DNA of 64,000 nucleotides from Actinomadura citrea (GCF_013409045.1 NZ_JACCBT010000001.1:5394001-5458000), one strand, 5' to 3'. Counted from the stretch's first letter, positions 32,971-41,967 are shown. Notes: generated by a model from the letters alone, not told the origin. Program-made: numbers and translations.

Positions 32971-33022
32971 CCTGTGGTGGGGGGTCGGGGTGGCCAGGAG
33001 GGGATCACCTGGACGGGCTTGG

Positions 33023-33769
33023 TCAGCCGAGGGGCTTCGGGGCGCCCTTCTTGCCCATGCCGTGGCCCCAGGACAGGACCTCGTACTTGACGCCCTTCAG
33101 GTGGCCCGCCGAGGTGCCCGTGTCGTACTTGCTGTTCGGCTTCTTGCCGTCCACCAGGTGGCGGAAGGTGTAGGTGTCGAGGTCGAGCATGACGCCGCGG
33201 TGCGACGGCTCGCCCGGCCCGCGGTCCCCGACGAAGCCGGTGACGCTGCGCCCCTTGTAGGTGACCTTGACCTTGGTGTGCATGGGCCAGCTCGGGCTGG
33301 CGAACAGGCCCTTCTGCATCGGCTTGCCGCCCGCCGGGGCGCCGGTGTCGCCGTTCACGCCCGAGCCGTCGTCCCAGAAGTAGGACGCGGTGGTGCTGCC
33401 CGACAGGACGGCGTGGCTCTTCGAAGCGGCCTTGCCGGTGGTGTGGCGGGTGGCCTTCGCGTCGTGCTGCCCGGCCACCTGCTGGCCGGTGACCTTATGG
33501 CCGGTGACCTTGTGCCCGGCGGCCTGCTGCCCGGTCACCACCTGGTCGGTGACCTTGTGCCCGGACACCAGCTGGTCGGTGACCTTGTGCCCGGACACCT
33601 GCTGCCCGGTCACCAACTGCCCGGTGACCTTGTGCCCGGTGACCTGCTGCCCGGTGACCGTGTGCGCCATCGGCTTGTCCGCCGGGGCCCCATGGGCAGC
33701 CTCGACCGCCACGCCCGCGACCAGGATGCCCGCGAGGGCGGTACCGATAAGGGCGGTTCGCTGCTGCAT
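33023..33769 (-). CDS. Secreted protein with pentapeptide tandem repeats and an RlpA-like C-terminal domain
   Basis: 248 aa from ATG 33769, with AAAGGA 6 nt upstream. Residues 1-28 are a signal peptide (ALIGTALAGILVAGVAVEAA, cleavage at AHG-A). Residues 38-102 are 13 consecutive five-residue units, consensus V-T-G-[QH]-[QKLV]. Residues about 125-245 resemble an RlpA/double-psi beta-barrel domain: TASYFWDDGSGVNG, SPSWPMHTKVKVTYKGRSV, GFVGDRGPGEPSHRG, MLDLDTYTFRHL. RlpA-like domains bind or cleave peptidoglycan glycans. The protein is probably exported to the wall, with the repeat as a stalk or adhesive. It lies downstream of a secreted CHAP protein gene with a terminator between. Confidence 0.78.
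   Translation of the reverse strand: MQQRTALIGTALAGILVAGVAVEAAHGAPADKPMAHTVTGQQVTGHKVTGQLVTGQQVSGHKVTDQLVSGHKVTDQVVTGQQAAGHKVTGHKVTGQQVAGQHDAKATRHTTGKAASKSHAVLSGSTTASYFWDDGSGVNGDTGAPAGGKPMQKGLFASPSWPMHTKVKVTYKGRSVTGFVGDRGPGEPSHRGVMLDLDTYTFRHLVDGKKPNSKYDTGTSAGHLKGVKYEVLSWGHGMGKKGAPKPLG
33464..33658 (-). repeat. Thirteen in-frame 15-bp repeats encoding V-T-G-[QH]-x
   Basis: Units in order: VTGQQ VTGHK VTGQL VTGQQ, VSGHK VTDQL VSGHK VTDQV, VTGQQ AAGHK VTGHK VTGQQ, VAGQH. The DNA units are close copies (GGTGACCTTGTGCCC-like on the plus strand), so copy number may change by slippage. Confidence 0.85.
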
Positions 33770-33931
33770 GTTCATCCTTTGCTCGGTGGGCCGGGCGCCG
33801 GGCCATGCCTTCGGCGTGATGGACTCGCCGTTCGGGCATGACGGATCCGGCGCACGGCACGTGGGCGTGCTCGCGACGTGGGTGTGATCGCGCGGGTGGA
33901 GAGGGGGAGCACCGCTTGACGGTGCGGGCAA

Positions 33932-33950
33932 GGGGCCGCTCAGCGGCCCC
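33932..33950 (-). terminator. Stem-loop after the CHAP gene
   Basis: Perfect 8-bp stem GGGGCCGC / GCGGCCCC with a 3-nt loop, 4 nt past the CHAP stop codon. A second small hairpin (GCACCG / CGGTGC, 33909-33925) follows. Together they separate the CHAP gene from the repeat-protein gene. Confidence 0.7.
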
Positions 33951-33953
33951 GGC

Positions 33954-34643
33954 TCACCGGTACTCGGGGTAGCCGTAGCCGGCGACGGTGGAGGTGTCGC
34001 GGACCTTCTTCTTCACCGCGTCACCGGTGTTGCCCTCGATGGTGTTGATGGTGCCGTCGTGGTTGTCCTTCACGACGATGCCGACGTGTTCGACACCCTT
34101 GATGCCGCCGCCGTTCCAGGCGAAGAAGACCACGGCGCCGGGCTTCGGCGTCTGGCCGAAGCGGCCGGTCTTCTTGAACCACTGGGCGTGGCTGACGGTG
34201 TAGGCGTCGGCGCCCATTCCCTTGGTGCCGGTGTGCTGGCCCAGCCAGGACACGAACATGTCGCACCAGGACTGGCCCTTGTAGACGGAGGCGCTCTCGG
34301 CACCGATGCGGTGGGCGTTCAGCTCGCCCAGCGACGAGCCGATGTACCAGTTGTTGAACTTGCTGTTGCCCGAGGCGTCCTCGTGGGTGCCGACCTGCGT
34401 GCGGGCGAGCTTGATGACGTCCTGCGCGGAGGCGCCGGCCTTGGCGCTCTGGCCGCCGGTCTTGGCGCCGTTGGCGTCGGCCTTGGACACCTCGGCAACG
34501 TGCGCGGTGTTCGCGGGCTTGGTGTCCGCCTGGGCGGACGGGGCCAGGGAGGCGAAGCCGAACACACCTGCCATTGAGAGGACGGCTCCGGCGGCCACGC
34601 GGGTGCCCATGCGCTTGGTCAGGTCGAAGGTACGAGCGGTCAT
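33954..34643 (-). CDS. Secreted CHAP-domain peptidoglycan amidase/endopeptidase
   Basis: 229 aa from ATG 34643 with AGGAG 10 nt upstream. Residues 1-40 are an export signal (TRVAAGAVLSMAGVFGFASL, cleavage at AQA-D), then a linker. Residues about 75-225 are a CHAP domain: catalytic Cys in GQSWCDMFVSWLG, His in GVEHVGIVVKD, and polar N/E in INTIEGNTG. CHAP enzymes cut peptidoglycan peptide bonds. A ydaO/c-di-AMP riboswitch precedes the gene, the same control used for resuscitation-promoting factors and other wall hydrolases in actinomycetes. Confidence 0.9.
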   Translation of the reverse strand: MTARTFDLTKRMGTRVAAGAVLSMAGVFGFASLAPSAQADTKPANTAHVAEVSKADANGAKTGGQSAKAGASAQDVIKLARTQVGTHEDASGNSKFNNWYIGSSLGELNAHRIGAESASVYKGQSWCDMFVSWLGQHTGTKGMGADAYTVSHAQWFKKTGRFGQTPKPGAVVFFAWNGGGIKGVEHVGIVVKDNHDGTINTIEGNTGDAVKKKVRDTSTVAGYGYPEYR

Positions 34644-34659
34644 GAAAAGGTTCTCCTGA

Positions 34660-34810
34660 GTTCTTCCAGTCCGCCTACCGGGTTAGCTGTCGGGTTCGGG
34701 CGTGGAAGTGGCCCTACCGCGACCCCGCGCACGGCGGGGGTGCGGATTCACCCCGGTGTTTCGGTGGGTCCCCGGCTCCGCTCGGCCGTGATCGGCGCTC
34801 TGCGGACTCG
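34660..34810 (-). ncRNA. ydaO-yuaA type c-di-AMP riboswitch
   Basis: Read on the minus strand, the leader has the conserved order GAGCGGAGCCGGGGACCC, GGGGTGAATCC, AGGGCCACTTCCACGCCCGA and CAGCTAACCCGGTAGGCG, ending about 20 nt before the ribosome site of the CHAP gene. This is the ydaO motif as found upstream of actinobacterial wall-hydrolase genes, where binding of c-di-AMP lowers expression. Boundaries are approximate. Confidence 0.88.
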
Positions 34811-35581
34811 GCGGCGGACGTGCCTTGATCGGCCGTCCTGATGATCAGGGACTTGATGCGCCCTTCATGATCTGTTCGGGCGCTCCGGACGGGCTTCCCC
34901 GTCGGTCACAGAGCCACAACAGGTTCAAGCCGCCCCATATTTCGTCAAGCACGCCCCAACGACCTGACCGACCTGCAAAGACTTCACAAAACCCCCTCAA
35001 CGCAAGGGCTGCGGTCCAGTCAAGCTGGACCAAGATTTTCGGTGCGACACCCTCAACCGGACCGCTCAACGGTGCCTGAAATTTGCGTACCGCTCAGCTC
35101 GTCATCCTTGAGCTATCGGACTGAGCCGACCGGGCCCGAGCGTGGAGGCGGATCCCCCGCCGCCTACGACGATGCCGGAGGCGAGCCGGTGAACAACGCC
35201 AGGGTCGGAGGAGCAACGCGGGGTTCTGGACCGAGCACCGTGCACGCCAGGCCACCACCGTGAGCGGCGAGGTCGGCGCTCACGGCCGTCATTCACCTCG
35301 TCGTGGGCGCCCCGCCCGGCGTCCGCAGCGACTCCGTACTCCGACCACCGGCTCAGGCGGATCGTCTGATCGCGGGGAGCGTCGTCAACTCCCTGGCCCT
35401 GGCCACGGCATCCCTCCGGCGATCGCCATGGCCGCGGCGAACGTGCCGGCCAAGCCGCCCACACCGGCACCAGCCTCACCGGACCGCCGTAATCCGCTCC
35501 GTTCCGCCCGCCCTTCAAACTCCGCACCCGCAAGACGCTCGATATCACCCGCCTGCTGACCCGTCCTGTTCTCCTCCCGAC
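34811..35581. other. Long intergenic region upstream of the riboswitch
   Basis: About 770 nt. The part next to the riboswitch (34830-35060) is less GC-rich and must contain the CHAP promoter. Farther right I find only frames with Arg/Pro/His-rich shadow character. No gene, RNA or repeat that I can support. Confidence 0.4.
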
Positions 35582-35836
35582 CTACTCGGCCGCGATCTGC
35601 TCCCGAACGGAGAGCCACGCATGCCAGCAGTCTGCGGGCGGAATGTCGGAGTACCCGCGAGATCGCTCAAGGTCGTCTGCGACGCTGAGCGGGACGGTCA
35701 TGCATACCGCATCGTCGCGGATGGCGAGCACCTCCGCTTCCGTCAGCGGCTCGCCCTTCTCCTGCTCAGCCGCATGCAGGATCACCACCAGAGCCGGCAT
35801 GAAGACGGCGCAGAGTGGGTCTTCGTCGTGGGACAT
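35582..35836 (-). CDS. Small acidic protein of unknown function
   Basis: 84 aa from ATG 35836. It reads like a real soluble protein (MPALVVILHAAEQEKGEPLT, EAEVLAIRDDAVCMTVPLSV, ending WHAWLSVREQIAAE), acidic and helical. I recognise no family. It starts a few bases from a rifampin-phosphotransferase fragment on the opposite strand, so its promoter region may be disturbed. Confidence 0.5.
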   Translation of the reverse strand: MSHDEDPLCAVFMPALVVILHAAEQEKGEPLTEAEVLAIRDDAVCMTVPLSVADDLERSRGYSDIPPADCWHAWLSVREQIAAE

Positions 35837-35842
35837 CTGTTC

Positions 35843-36085
35843 TCCAGACTGCTCAGGTCACGTTTCGGGCCCGGAAGGCCGAGGACGCCGAGCGGATGAC
35901 CGACCGCGTGCGCACCTTTGCCGGATACCGGAAATACCACGGATACGGCATGATCAGCCGCTCCTTCGCGTACGAGCAAGCCCTGCTCCGAGAGGTCGAA
36001 CGCCTCGTGCACAACATCCGGCGCGAGGTCGAAGACGTCTTCTACCTCAGGTTCGAGGAGTTCTGGGACGTCGTGCTCCATCCAC
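35843..36085 (+). pseudogene. Rifampin phosphotransferase (PEP-synthase-like) fragment
   Basis: A frame without its own start reads VTFRARKAEDAERMTDRVRT, FAGYRKYHGYGMISRSFAYE, QALLREVERLV and REVEDVFYLRFEEFWDVV. This is an internal piece of the C-terminal region of Rph-type rifamycin phosphotransferases (R-T-F-x-G-Y-R, a Y-x-L-L-x-E-x-E-R-L-V helix, then E-D-x-F-Y-L). The full protein is about 860 aa; only some 75 residues remain, with unrelated sequence on both sides. Confidence 0.65.
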
Positions 36086-36701
36086 GGCACCCACGCGGCC
36101 TCCATCGAGCGAGCCGGGGTGTGGGGCCTGTCACGTCTCGGCGGCCACCAACCTGAACCAGGCGCGCCCCTGGGCACGCGAGTGGAGCGGGTGCGAGCCG
36201 TGGTCGCGCAGGCCGGTCAGGTCCTGAGCCAGCATGGCGCGCGCGACATCGGTGTCCACCAGGGCGCCGTGCGAGGACGTTCCGAGGGAGCCCGAGGAGT
36301 GGACGGGACGGACGAGGCGGTGGCGGCCGATGGCTTCCGGTCCGGCGACCACGGCGGCGACGGCGACGGCGACGGGGGACGGTCTCGGGCGTCACGCCGG
36401 GGGCGCACTCGGCGAGGACGAGCCCGGCCGGGGTCACGTCGACGGCGAGGTCGGTGATGATCCGGTGGACGCAGGACACGCCGGTCAAGGGGAGGGTGCA
36501 CGTAAAGCGAAATTCACCGTCTTACTGCCAGGCTTTCCACACTCTGAAGTTAAGTGCTCATCCTTCGAGGGGAGGGAGGATCCATGCCCAGCGTGGCAAG
36601 TCGCGGGCCATGGACAGGACCGAGTGTTCTACGGACTCGACGAGACCGGTGGGGTCGACGGTGTTCCGTATCGGCCTCGCCTTCAACAGGGAGCCGGTGC
36701 C
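36086..36701. other. Mosaic of fragments, no intact gene
   Basis: Apart from the CoA-transferase piece, a minus-strand frame (36131-36352) includes HGALVDTDVARAMLAQDLTG and LRDHGSHPLHSRAQGRAWF, which looks like protein but is not a family I can name. The last 150 nt contain AGGGA and the start of the chloroperoxidase-like hydrolase. Confidence 0.4.
36370..36502 (-). pseudogene. C-terminal fragment of 3-oxoacid CoA-transferase subunit B
   Basis: The minus strand reads CTLPLTGVSCVHRIITDLAV then DVTPAGLVLAECAPGVTPET, the typical end of ScoB/AtoA-type subunits. The rest of the gene is missing and the frame runs on into Arg-rich shadow sequence. Confidence 0.6.
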
Positions 36702-37523
36702 ATGAGCACGATCACTACCCATGACGGTACGGAGATCTATTACAAGGATTGGGGCGAGGGCCCGGCCGTGACGTTCTCGCACGGCTGGCCGTTGAGCTCC
36801 GACGCATGGGACGGCCAGATGCTGTTCCTCGTCCAGCACGGCTATCGGGTGGTCGCGCACGATCGGCGCGGTCACGGCCGATCCAGCCAGACCTCCACGA
36901 GCAATGACATGGACGGCTACGCCGACGATCTCGCCGCGGTGATCGAGGCGCTCGACCTCAGGGATGCCACGCTGGTGGGCCACTCCACCGGCGGCGGGGA
37001 GGTCGCGCGCTACATCGGCCGGCACGGCACGAGCCGGGTGGCCAAGGCGGTCCTGATCGCGGCGGTGCCCCCGATCATGGTGAAGACCGAAGCCAACCCC
37101 GAAGGCCTCCCGATCGAGGTCTTCGACGACATGCGCGAGGCCCTCTTCAACGACCGTTCGCAGTTCTACCAGGATCTGGCCATCCAGTTCTATGGCGCCA
37201 ACCGGCCCGGTGCCGGCATCTCCCAGGGAGTGCTGGATCAGTTCTGGCTGTGGAGCATGCAATCGGGTCTCCTCAACGCCTACGAGAGCATCAAGGCCTT
37301 TTCCGAGACCGACTTCCACGACGACCTCGCCAAATTCGATGTGCCGACTCTGGTGCTGCACGGCGAGGACGACCAGATCGTCCCGGTCAAGGACTCGGCG
37401 ATCAAATCCGCCCGGCTGATCAAGGGCGCCAAGGACGTCTACTACCCCGGCGCCCCCCACGGCATCACAGCCACCCACCAAGACCAGCTCAACGCCGAAC
37501 TGCTGGCCTTCCTCCGAAGCTGA
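36702..37523 (+). CDS. Alpha/beta hydrolase, cofactor-free haloperoxidase type
   Basis: 273 aa from ATG 36702 behind AGGGA. Motifs of the non-haem chloroperoxidase/perhydrolase group: TFSHGWPLSSDAWDGQM (oxyanion), VVAHDRRGHGRSSQ, nucleophile VGHSTGGGEVARYIGRHG, acid in HGEDDQIVPV and base in PGAPHGI. These cytosolic enzymes hydrolyse esters or lactones and can make peracids. The next gene, another GHSTGG hydrolase, begins 87 nt downstream on the same strand. Confidence 0.9.
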   Translation: MSTITTHDGTEIYYKDWGEGPAVTFSHGWPLSSDAWDGQMLFLVQHGYRVVAHDRRGHGRSSQTSTSNDMDGYADDLAAVIEALDLRDATLVGHSTGGGEVARYIGRHGTSRVAKAVLIAAVPPIMVKTEANPEGLPIEVFDDMREALFNDRSQFYQDLAIQFYGANRPGAGISQGVLDQFWLWSMQSGLLNAYESIKAFSETDFHDDLAKFDVPTLVLHGEDDQIVPVKDSAIKSARLIKGAKDVYYPGAPHGITATHQDQLNAELLAFLRS

Positions 37524-37610
37524 CCGGCACACCCGGTTCCGAGCGCTTCCGTCGATCGGCGAGCGGAGGAGGCGACGAGTTGACTTTCACCCGACCGAAG
37601 GAGGGTTGGC

Positions 37611-38453
37611 ATGCCGTCAATCTCTGAGCGGGAGTACCGGGAGATCGAGGCGGCCAACGCCTCTCACAACACCCCGGTCGTCCTCATCCACGGGCTCTGG
37701 CTGCTGCCGAGCAGCTGGGCCAACTGGGTGGACTTCTTCACGCAGGCGGGCTACGCACCGCTGACCCCGGATTGGCCGGACGATCCGGAAACGGTGGAAG
37801 CGGCCAGGGCGAACCCGGGCGTCCTCGCCAAGAAGACCTTGAAGCAGATCGCCGACCACACCACCGAGATCGTCAACGCCCTGGACAGGCGGCCGGTGCT
37901 GATCGGGCACTCGACCGGGGGTCTTCTGGCGGAAATGCTGGCGGGCCAGGGCCTCTCGGCGGCCACGGTGGCCATCGACCCCGGGATCTTCCGGGGCGTT
38001 CTGCCGCTGCCGGCCTCCGTGCTCAAGGCGGCGGGCCCATTCCTGGTCAACCCGCTGACGCGCGATCGCGCGATCACTCTCACGTTCGACCAGTTCACCT
38101 ACGGATGGGCGAATGCGCTGGACGACAAGGAGGCGCGGAAGCTCTACGACAACTTCCACGTCGCCGGCTCTGGGCTCGCTCTCATGCAGATGGGCAACGC
38201 GAATCTCAATCCGTGGACCGAGGCGAAGGTCGACACGAAGAGCCCCGACCGCGGTCCCCTGCTGTTCATCGACGGCGAAAAGGACCACACGGTGCCCTGG
38301 GCGATCGCGAACGCCGCCTACAAACGACAGAAGCGCAACCCTTCCGTCACGGAGATCGTGAAGATGCCGAACCGGGGCCACTCCCTCACCATCGACCACG
38401 CCTGGCAAGAGGTCGCCGAGACCGCCCTCGACTTCGTCCAGCGGTCCGTCTGA
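37611..38453 (+). CDS. Alpha/beta hydrolase
   Basis: 280 aa from ATG 37611 with GAAGGAGG close upstream (about 37597-37604). Motifs: VVLIHGLWLLPSSWANW (oxyanion), nucleophile in IGHSTGGLLAEMLAGQG, acid in IDGEKDHTVPW and base in NRGHSLTIDH. A lid insert (residues 125-190) separates the core. Substrate unknown; lies in tandem with the haloperoxidase-like gene, possibly co-transcribed. Confidence 0.88.
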   Translation: MPSISEREYREIEAANASHNTPVVLIHGLWLLPSSWANWVDFFTQAGYAPLTPDWPDDPETVEAARANPGVLAKKTLKQIADHTTEIVNALDRRPVLIGHSTGGLLAEMLAGQGLSAATVAIDPGIFRGVLPLPASVLKAAGPFLVNPLTRDRAITLTFDQFTYGWANALDDKEARKLYDNFHVAGSGLALMQMGNANLNPWTEAKVDTKSPDRGPLLFIDGEKDHTVPWAIANAAYKRQKRNPSVTEIVKMPNRGHSLTIDHAWQEVAETALDFVQRSV

Positions 38454-38521
38454 CAACCCACGCAGAAAGGCCGCGGCGGTAGCAGCAGGTACTGGGATCC
38501 CTACCGGCTGGGCATCGGCTG

Positions 38522-38596
38522 ACCACGATCACGGTGATCAGGCGCGAGGCCGTTCTTGATGCGATCGCCGAGTGCGATCTGCTGGGGCGCGAGTGA
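38522..38596 (+). pseudogene. Tiny N-terminal fragment of an HNH/McrA-like nuclease
   Basis: Twenty-four codons read ITVIRREAVLDAIAECDLLG then RE and stop. The stretch REAVLDAIAECDxLGR recalls the N-terminus of actinobacterial HNH endonucleases. The rest is absent. Weak, based on memory of the family. Confidence 0.3.
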
Positions 38597-38665
38597 CGCC
38601 ACCCGTCCGACGCCGGCGCCCGGCCAGGGGCGGGGTCCCCAGGCCGGGCGCGTGGGATGAGCCGA

Positions 38666-41170
38666 TTATGGCCTGGCGCCGGGGCGGGTTCGCAGGACGA
38701 TTCGCGTTGCGGTCAGGGTCGTGGCGGAGGTCAGGGCCACGGCGGCGGCCACTACCGCGGCGAGGATCCAGGGGGAGCCGGCCGGCAGCGCGGAGTCCAG
38801 CACGCTCAGGCACAGCGGGACGATGGTCAGGGCGGCCACCAGGAAGCCGAGGGTGATTCCGACGGCGATGACCAGGCCCGCTTCCACCGCCATCATCCGC
38901 AGGACCTGGCGGCGGGTGGCACCGATCAGGCGCATCAGGCCGAACTCGCGGCGGCGTTCGGCGGTGGCCAGGGCCTGGGTGTTGACCAAGGACATCACTG
39001 CGTAGCCGACGACGACCGCGAGAACGAGCCAGGCCATGGTCGCCTGGGTGCGGTCCTGCTCCTGCTGACCGGCGGCGAGGTCGTCGCGGTCGGTGACACG
39101 GAGCCCGGGGTGCCCGATGGCGGTCAGGGCGGCGGCCAGTTCGGTGCGGTTCGCGCCGGGGGCGGTGCTGACGAGGATCCGCGGGACGAGCCCGGCGTCG
39201 GTATGCGCGGCGAGGAGCGCCGCCGGGACGAGCGCCGTCTCGTAGCCGCGCCGGGCCCCGACGGTGGCGACGAGCTTCAACCCGGTCCGGGTGCCGTCGC
39301 CCAGCCGCATCGCGATCGTGTCGCCGAGCCGGTGGCCGGTGGCATAGCGGGCGGGCAGCGCGACGGTGTCGCCTTGCAGTGCCGTCAGGGTGCCGGTGGC
39401 GGCGCGGAAGGCCGTCGTCCGGTCGCTTCCCTGCGGGGTGATGCCCTGGAGCGCGAGTTCGGTGGGCTGCGGGCCCGCCGGCTCTTCGCCGTCGGACGGG
39501 GTGAGCGGAGCGGCGGGTTCGATGAAGCCGCGGCCGGGGATCTGCGCGGTCGCGGCGGCGACACCGGGGATCTTCTGGACGGCGTCGACCGCGTCGAGGG
39601 GCAGGCCGCCGGCGGCGGAGGTAAGGACCAGGTCGGCGCGCTGGCCCTCCTCGAAGGCCTGGCGGGCGCCGGCGGACTGGGTGGTCTGCAGGTAGGTCAG
39701 GCTGAGGGCCAGCCCGGTGGCGAGCATGACGGGCATGACCGCGGCGGTCAGCCGTGCCGTCCGGGCGCGGGCGTTGCTGGTGGCCAGTTCGCCGGAGAGC
39801 CCTGAGAGCGCCCGGACGGGGCGCGCGAGTCCGGTGGTGATGGCGCGGGCCAGCACGGGGCCGAGCAGTCCGAAGCCGATCGTCCACACCAGTGCGGCCG
39901 GGGTGGCGACCCCGCCCGCGTCGGGAGCGTCGGAGCCGGCGGTCCCGAACGCCAGCGTGGTGCCCCCGCCCAGGCACAGCACACCCAGGACGAGCCGGAC
40001 GCGGCTGAACCACCGGCGCTGCAGGGCGGCCTCGGCCAGCGCCTCGGCAGGGCGGGTGCGGGCGGCGGTGTGCGCGGCCATGAGGGCGGCGCCCAGCGCG
40101 GCGGTGATCGCGAGGCCCGCGCCGGCGATCAGCGGGACGGGTCCGGAGCGAAACGCGACCGCGTCCGGCACCACGCCGCCATGGACGAAGACCCGCAGCA
40201 GCAGGCGGCCCAGCCGGGGGGCGGGGTAGCAGGCCAGGGCGGTGGCGGCCACCGTCAGGATCATCGTCTCGCCAAGGATCAGGCGGCGGAGCTGGCCGGG
40301 TGTGGCGCCGACCGCGCGGAGCAGCGCGCTCTGGCGCTCTCGCTGCCGGATCGACAGACCGAGGGTGCCGGCCACCACGAACACCATGGCCATCGCGGCG
40401 AGGCTGCCGAACGCGGCGGCGAGCGGGACCAGGTCGCCGGTGTCGGCGAGGACCGCGGGGTCCTCGGCGCGGCCCCGGTCGTCCCCGGTCAGCACCGCGG
40501 GCCCGGTACCGGCGGCGGCCCGGACGGCTCGGACGACCTGGGCGGTGCTCGCGCCGGGTGCGAGGAACACGCCGACCGAGTCGATGGTTCCGGGTCGGCC
40601 GGTGAGGCGGCCCGCCTGAGCGTCGGCGACGAAGACGTCGCCGGTCCCGGCGGCCAGCCCGGAGATCTCGAACCGCTCGGCGGCGCCGTGCACCAGCAAC
40701 TGGACCTGGCCGCCGGTCCGCAGCCCGGCCCGTTCGGCCAGGTCCTCCCCCAGGACGATGCGTCCGGGGCCGGAGGGCGCGGTGCCCTGGGCGAGCCGGA
40801 GTGGAGTGAGCCGGGCCGAGGACCAGTTGTGGCCGGTGACCTGCCCGCCGGAGGGGAGCGTGGCGGGGAACGAGAGGTCCGGCACCGCGGCGGCGACGCC
40901 GGGAACCGTGGCGATCTTGCTTGCCAGCGCGGCGTCCAGGTGGACGCGCTCGGGGAACACCAGTTCCTGCACCGTGCCCTGGTAACGCTGGTCGCCGGTG
41001 ACCACGATCGCCGCCGAGGCCAGCCGCCGCGGCGGGGCCTCGGCGCGGATGCCGGTCTCCAGCAGTCCGCCGCAGGCCACCACGATCAGGGCGCCCAGGA
41101 ACAGCGCGGCGAAGGAGGCGAGGAAGCCGCCCTTGTGGAAGCGCAGGGTGCGCAGCGCGATCCCGATCAC
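38666..41170 (-). CDS. FtsX-like ABC transporter permease
   Basis: 834 aa from GTG 41170, which overlaps the stop of the ATPase gene. One N-terminal helix (GFLASFAALFLGALIVVACG), a large extracytoplasmic domain (residues about 45-250), three helices of the first FtsX block, a second pair with another extracytoplasmic domain, and a terminal three-helix FtsX block (VVVGYAVMSLVNTQALATAE, RRREFGLMRLIGATRRQVLR). This MacB/LolCDE-like layout typically exports peptides, antibiotics or lipids, or drives mechanotransmission, rather than importing. Confidence 0.9.
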   Translation of the reverse strand: MIGIALRTLRFHKGGFLASFAALFLGALIVVACGGLLETGIRAEAPPRRLASAAIVVTGDQRYQGTVQELVFPERVHLDAALASKIATVPGVAAAVPDLSFPATLPSGGQVTGHNWSSARLTPLRLAQGTAPSGPGRIVLGEDLAERAGLRTGGQVQLLVHGAAERFEISGLAAGTGDVFVADAQAGRLTGRPGTIDSVGVFLAPGASTAQVVRAVRAAAGTGPAVLTGDDRGRAEDPAVLADTGDLVPLAAAFGSLAAMAMVFVVAGTLGLSIRQRERQSALLRAVGATPGQLRRLILGETMILTVAATALACYPAPRLGRLLLRVFVHGGVVPDAVAFRSGPVPLIAGAGLAITAALGAALMAAHTAARTRPAEALAEAALQRRWFSRVRLVLGVLCLGGGTTLAFGTAGSDAPDAGGVATPAALVWTIGFGLLGPVLARAITTGLARPVRALSGLSGELATSNARARTARLTAAVMPVMLATGLALSLTYLQTTQSAGARQAFEEGQRADLVLTSAAGGLPLDAVDAVQKIPGVAAATAQIPGRGFIEPAAPLTPSDGEEPAGPQPTELALQGITPQGSDRTTAFRAATGTLTALQGDTVALPARYATGHRLGDTIAMRLGDGTRTGLKLVATVGARRGYETALVPAALLAAHTDAGLVPRILVSTAPGANRTELAAALTAIGHPGLRVTDRDDLAAGQQEQDRTQATMAWLVLAVVVGYAVMSLVNTQALATAERRREFGLMRLIGATRRQVLRMMAVEAGLVIAVGITLGFLVAALTIVPLCLSVLDSALPAGSPWILAAVVAAAVALTSATTLTATRIVLRTRPGARP

Positions 41171-41967
41171 CGGTTCGCTCCGGCGGCGCCCAGGCGCGTC
41201 ATACGCTCGGCGACCTGCTCTACGCTCGGCCGGTCGATCTCGCCGGCGACGCGGCCGTCGGCCAGGAACAGGACACGGTCGGCGTGCGCGGCGGCGACCG
41301 GGTCGTGCGTGACCATCACCACCGTCCGTCCCGCCCCCTCGACGGCCTCCCGCAGGAGGACGAGCACCTCGCGGGCGGTGGTGGTGTCCAGCGCGCCGGT
41401 CGGCTCGTCCGCGAAGATCACCGCCGGCCGGGTGATGAGCGCCCGCGCGATCGCGACGCGCTGCTGCTGACCACCTGACAGCTCACCCGGACGGCTGTGC
41501 AGCCGCCCGCCGAGCCCGACGCGCTCCAGCACTTCCTGGACCGCTGCTCGGTCAGGCCGGCGGCCCGCCAGCCGCAGCGGCAGGCCGACGTTGTCCCGCA
41601 CGTTCAACGCGGGAAGCAGGTTGAACGACTGGAAGATGAAACCGATCCGGTCGCGGCGGAGCTTGGTCAGCCGGTTCTCGCCGAGGGAGGCGAGCTTCAC
41701 CCCGTCCAGGACCACCGACCCCGACGTCGGACGGTCGAGCCCGGCGGCGCACTGCAGGAAAGTGCTCTTGCCCGAACCAGACGGCCCCATCACCGCGGTG
41801 AACGAGCCCTGCCGCAATCCGACGCTCACCTCGTCGAGCGCGACCACCGCGTTTCTCCCGCCGCCGTAGACCTTGCGCACCGACTCCAGTCGCACGACCT
41901 CGGTGGAACCGAACGCCGCATCCGCACCACCGCCGCCCAAGGGCGCTTCGTTCAAGGTGTTCGTCAT
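41167..41967 (-). CDS. ABC transporter ATP-binding protein (MacB/LolD type)
   Basis: 266 aa from ATG 41967. Walker A GPSGSGKST, Q-loop FIFQSFNLLP, signature LSGGQQQRVAIARAL, Walker B VIFADEPTGALD, H-loop VMVTHDP. The sequence fits the MacB/LolD branch, consistent with its FtsX-like partner, whose start overlaps this stop. The start codon lies in the dyad TGTCAA...TTGACA and a second palindrome is 60 nt upstream, suggesting repression at the promoter. Confidence 0.92.
   Translation of the reverse strand: MTNTLNEAPLGGGGADAAFGSTEVVRLESVRKVYGGGRNAVVALDEVSVGLRQGSFTAVMGPSGSGKSTFLQCAAGLDRPTSGSVVLDGVKLASLGENRLTKLRRDRIGFIFQSFNLLPALNVRDNVGLPLRLAGRRPDRAAVQEVLERVGLGGRLHSRPGELSGGQQQRVAIARALITRPAVIFADEPTGALDTTTAREVLVLLREAVEGAGRTVVMVTHDPVAAAHADRVLFLADGRVAGEIDRPSVEQVAERMTRLGAAGANR

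Noticed and set aside
33464..33658. CRISPR-like array of short repeats
   Set aside because: Units are 15 bp, contiguous, without spacers and in frame; they encode protein pentapeptides.
34845..35069. 74-codon minus-strand frame upstream of the riboswitch
   Set aside because: No ribosome site or family, and it lies where the CHAP promoter must be; probably chance.
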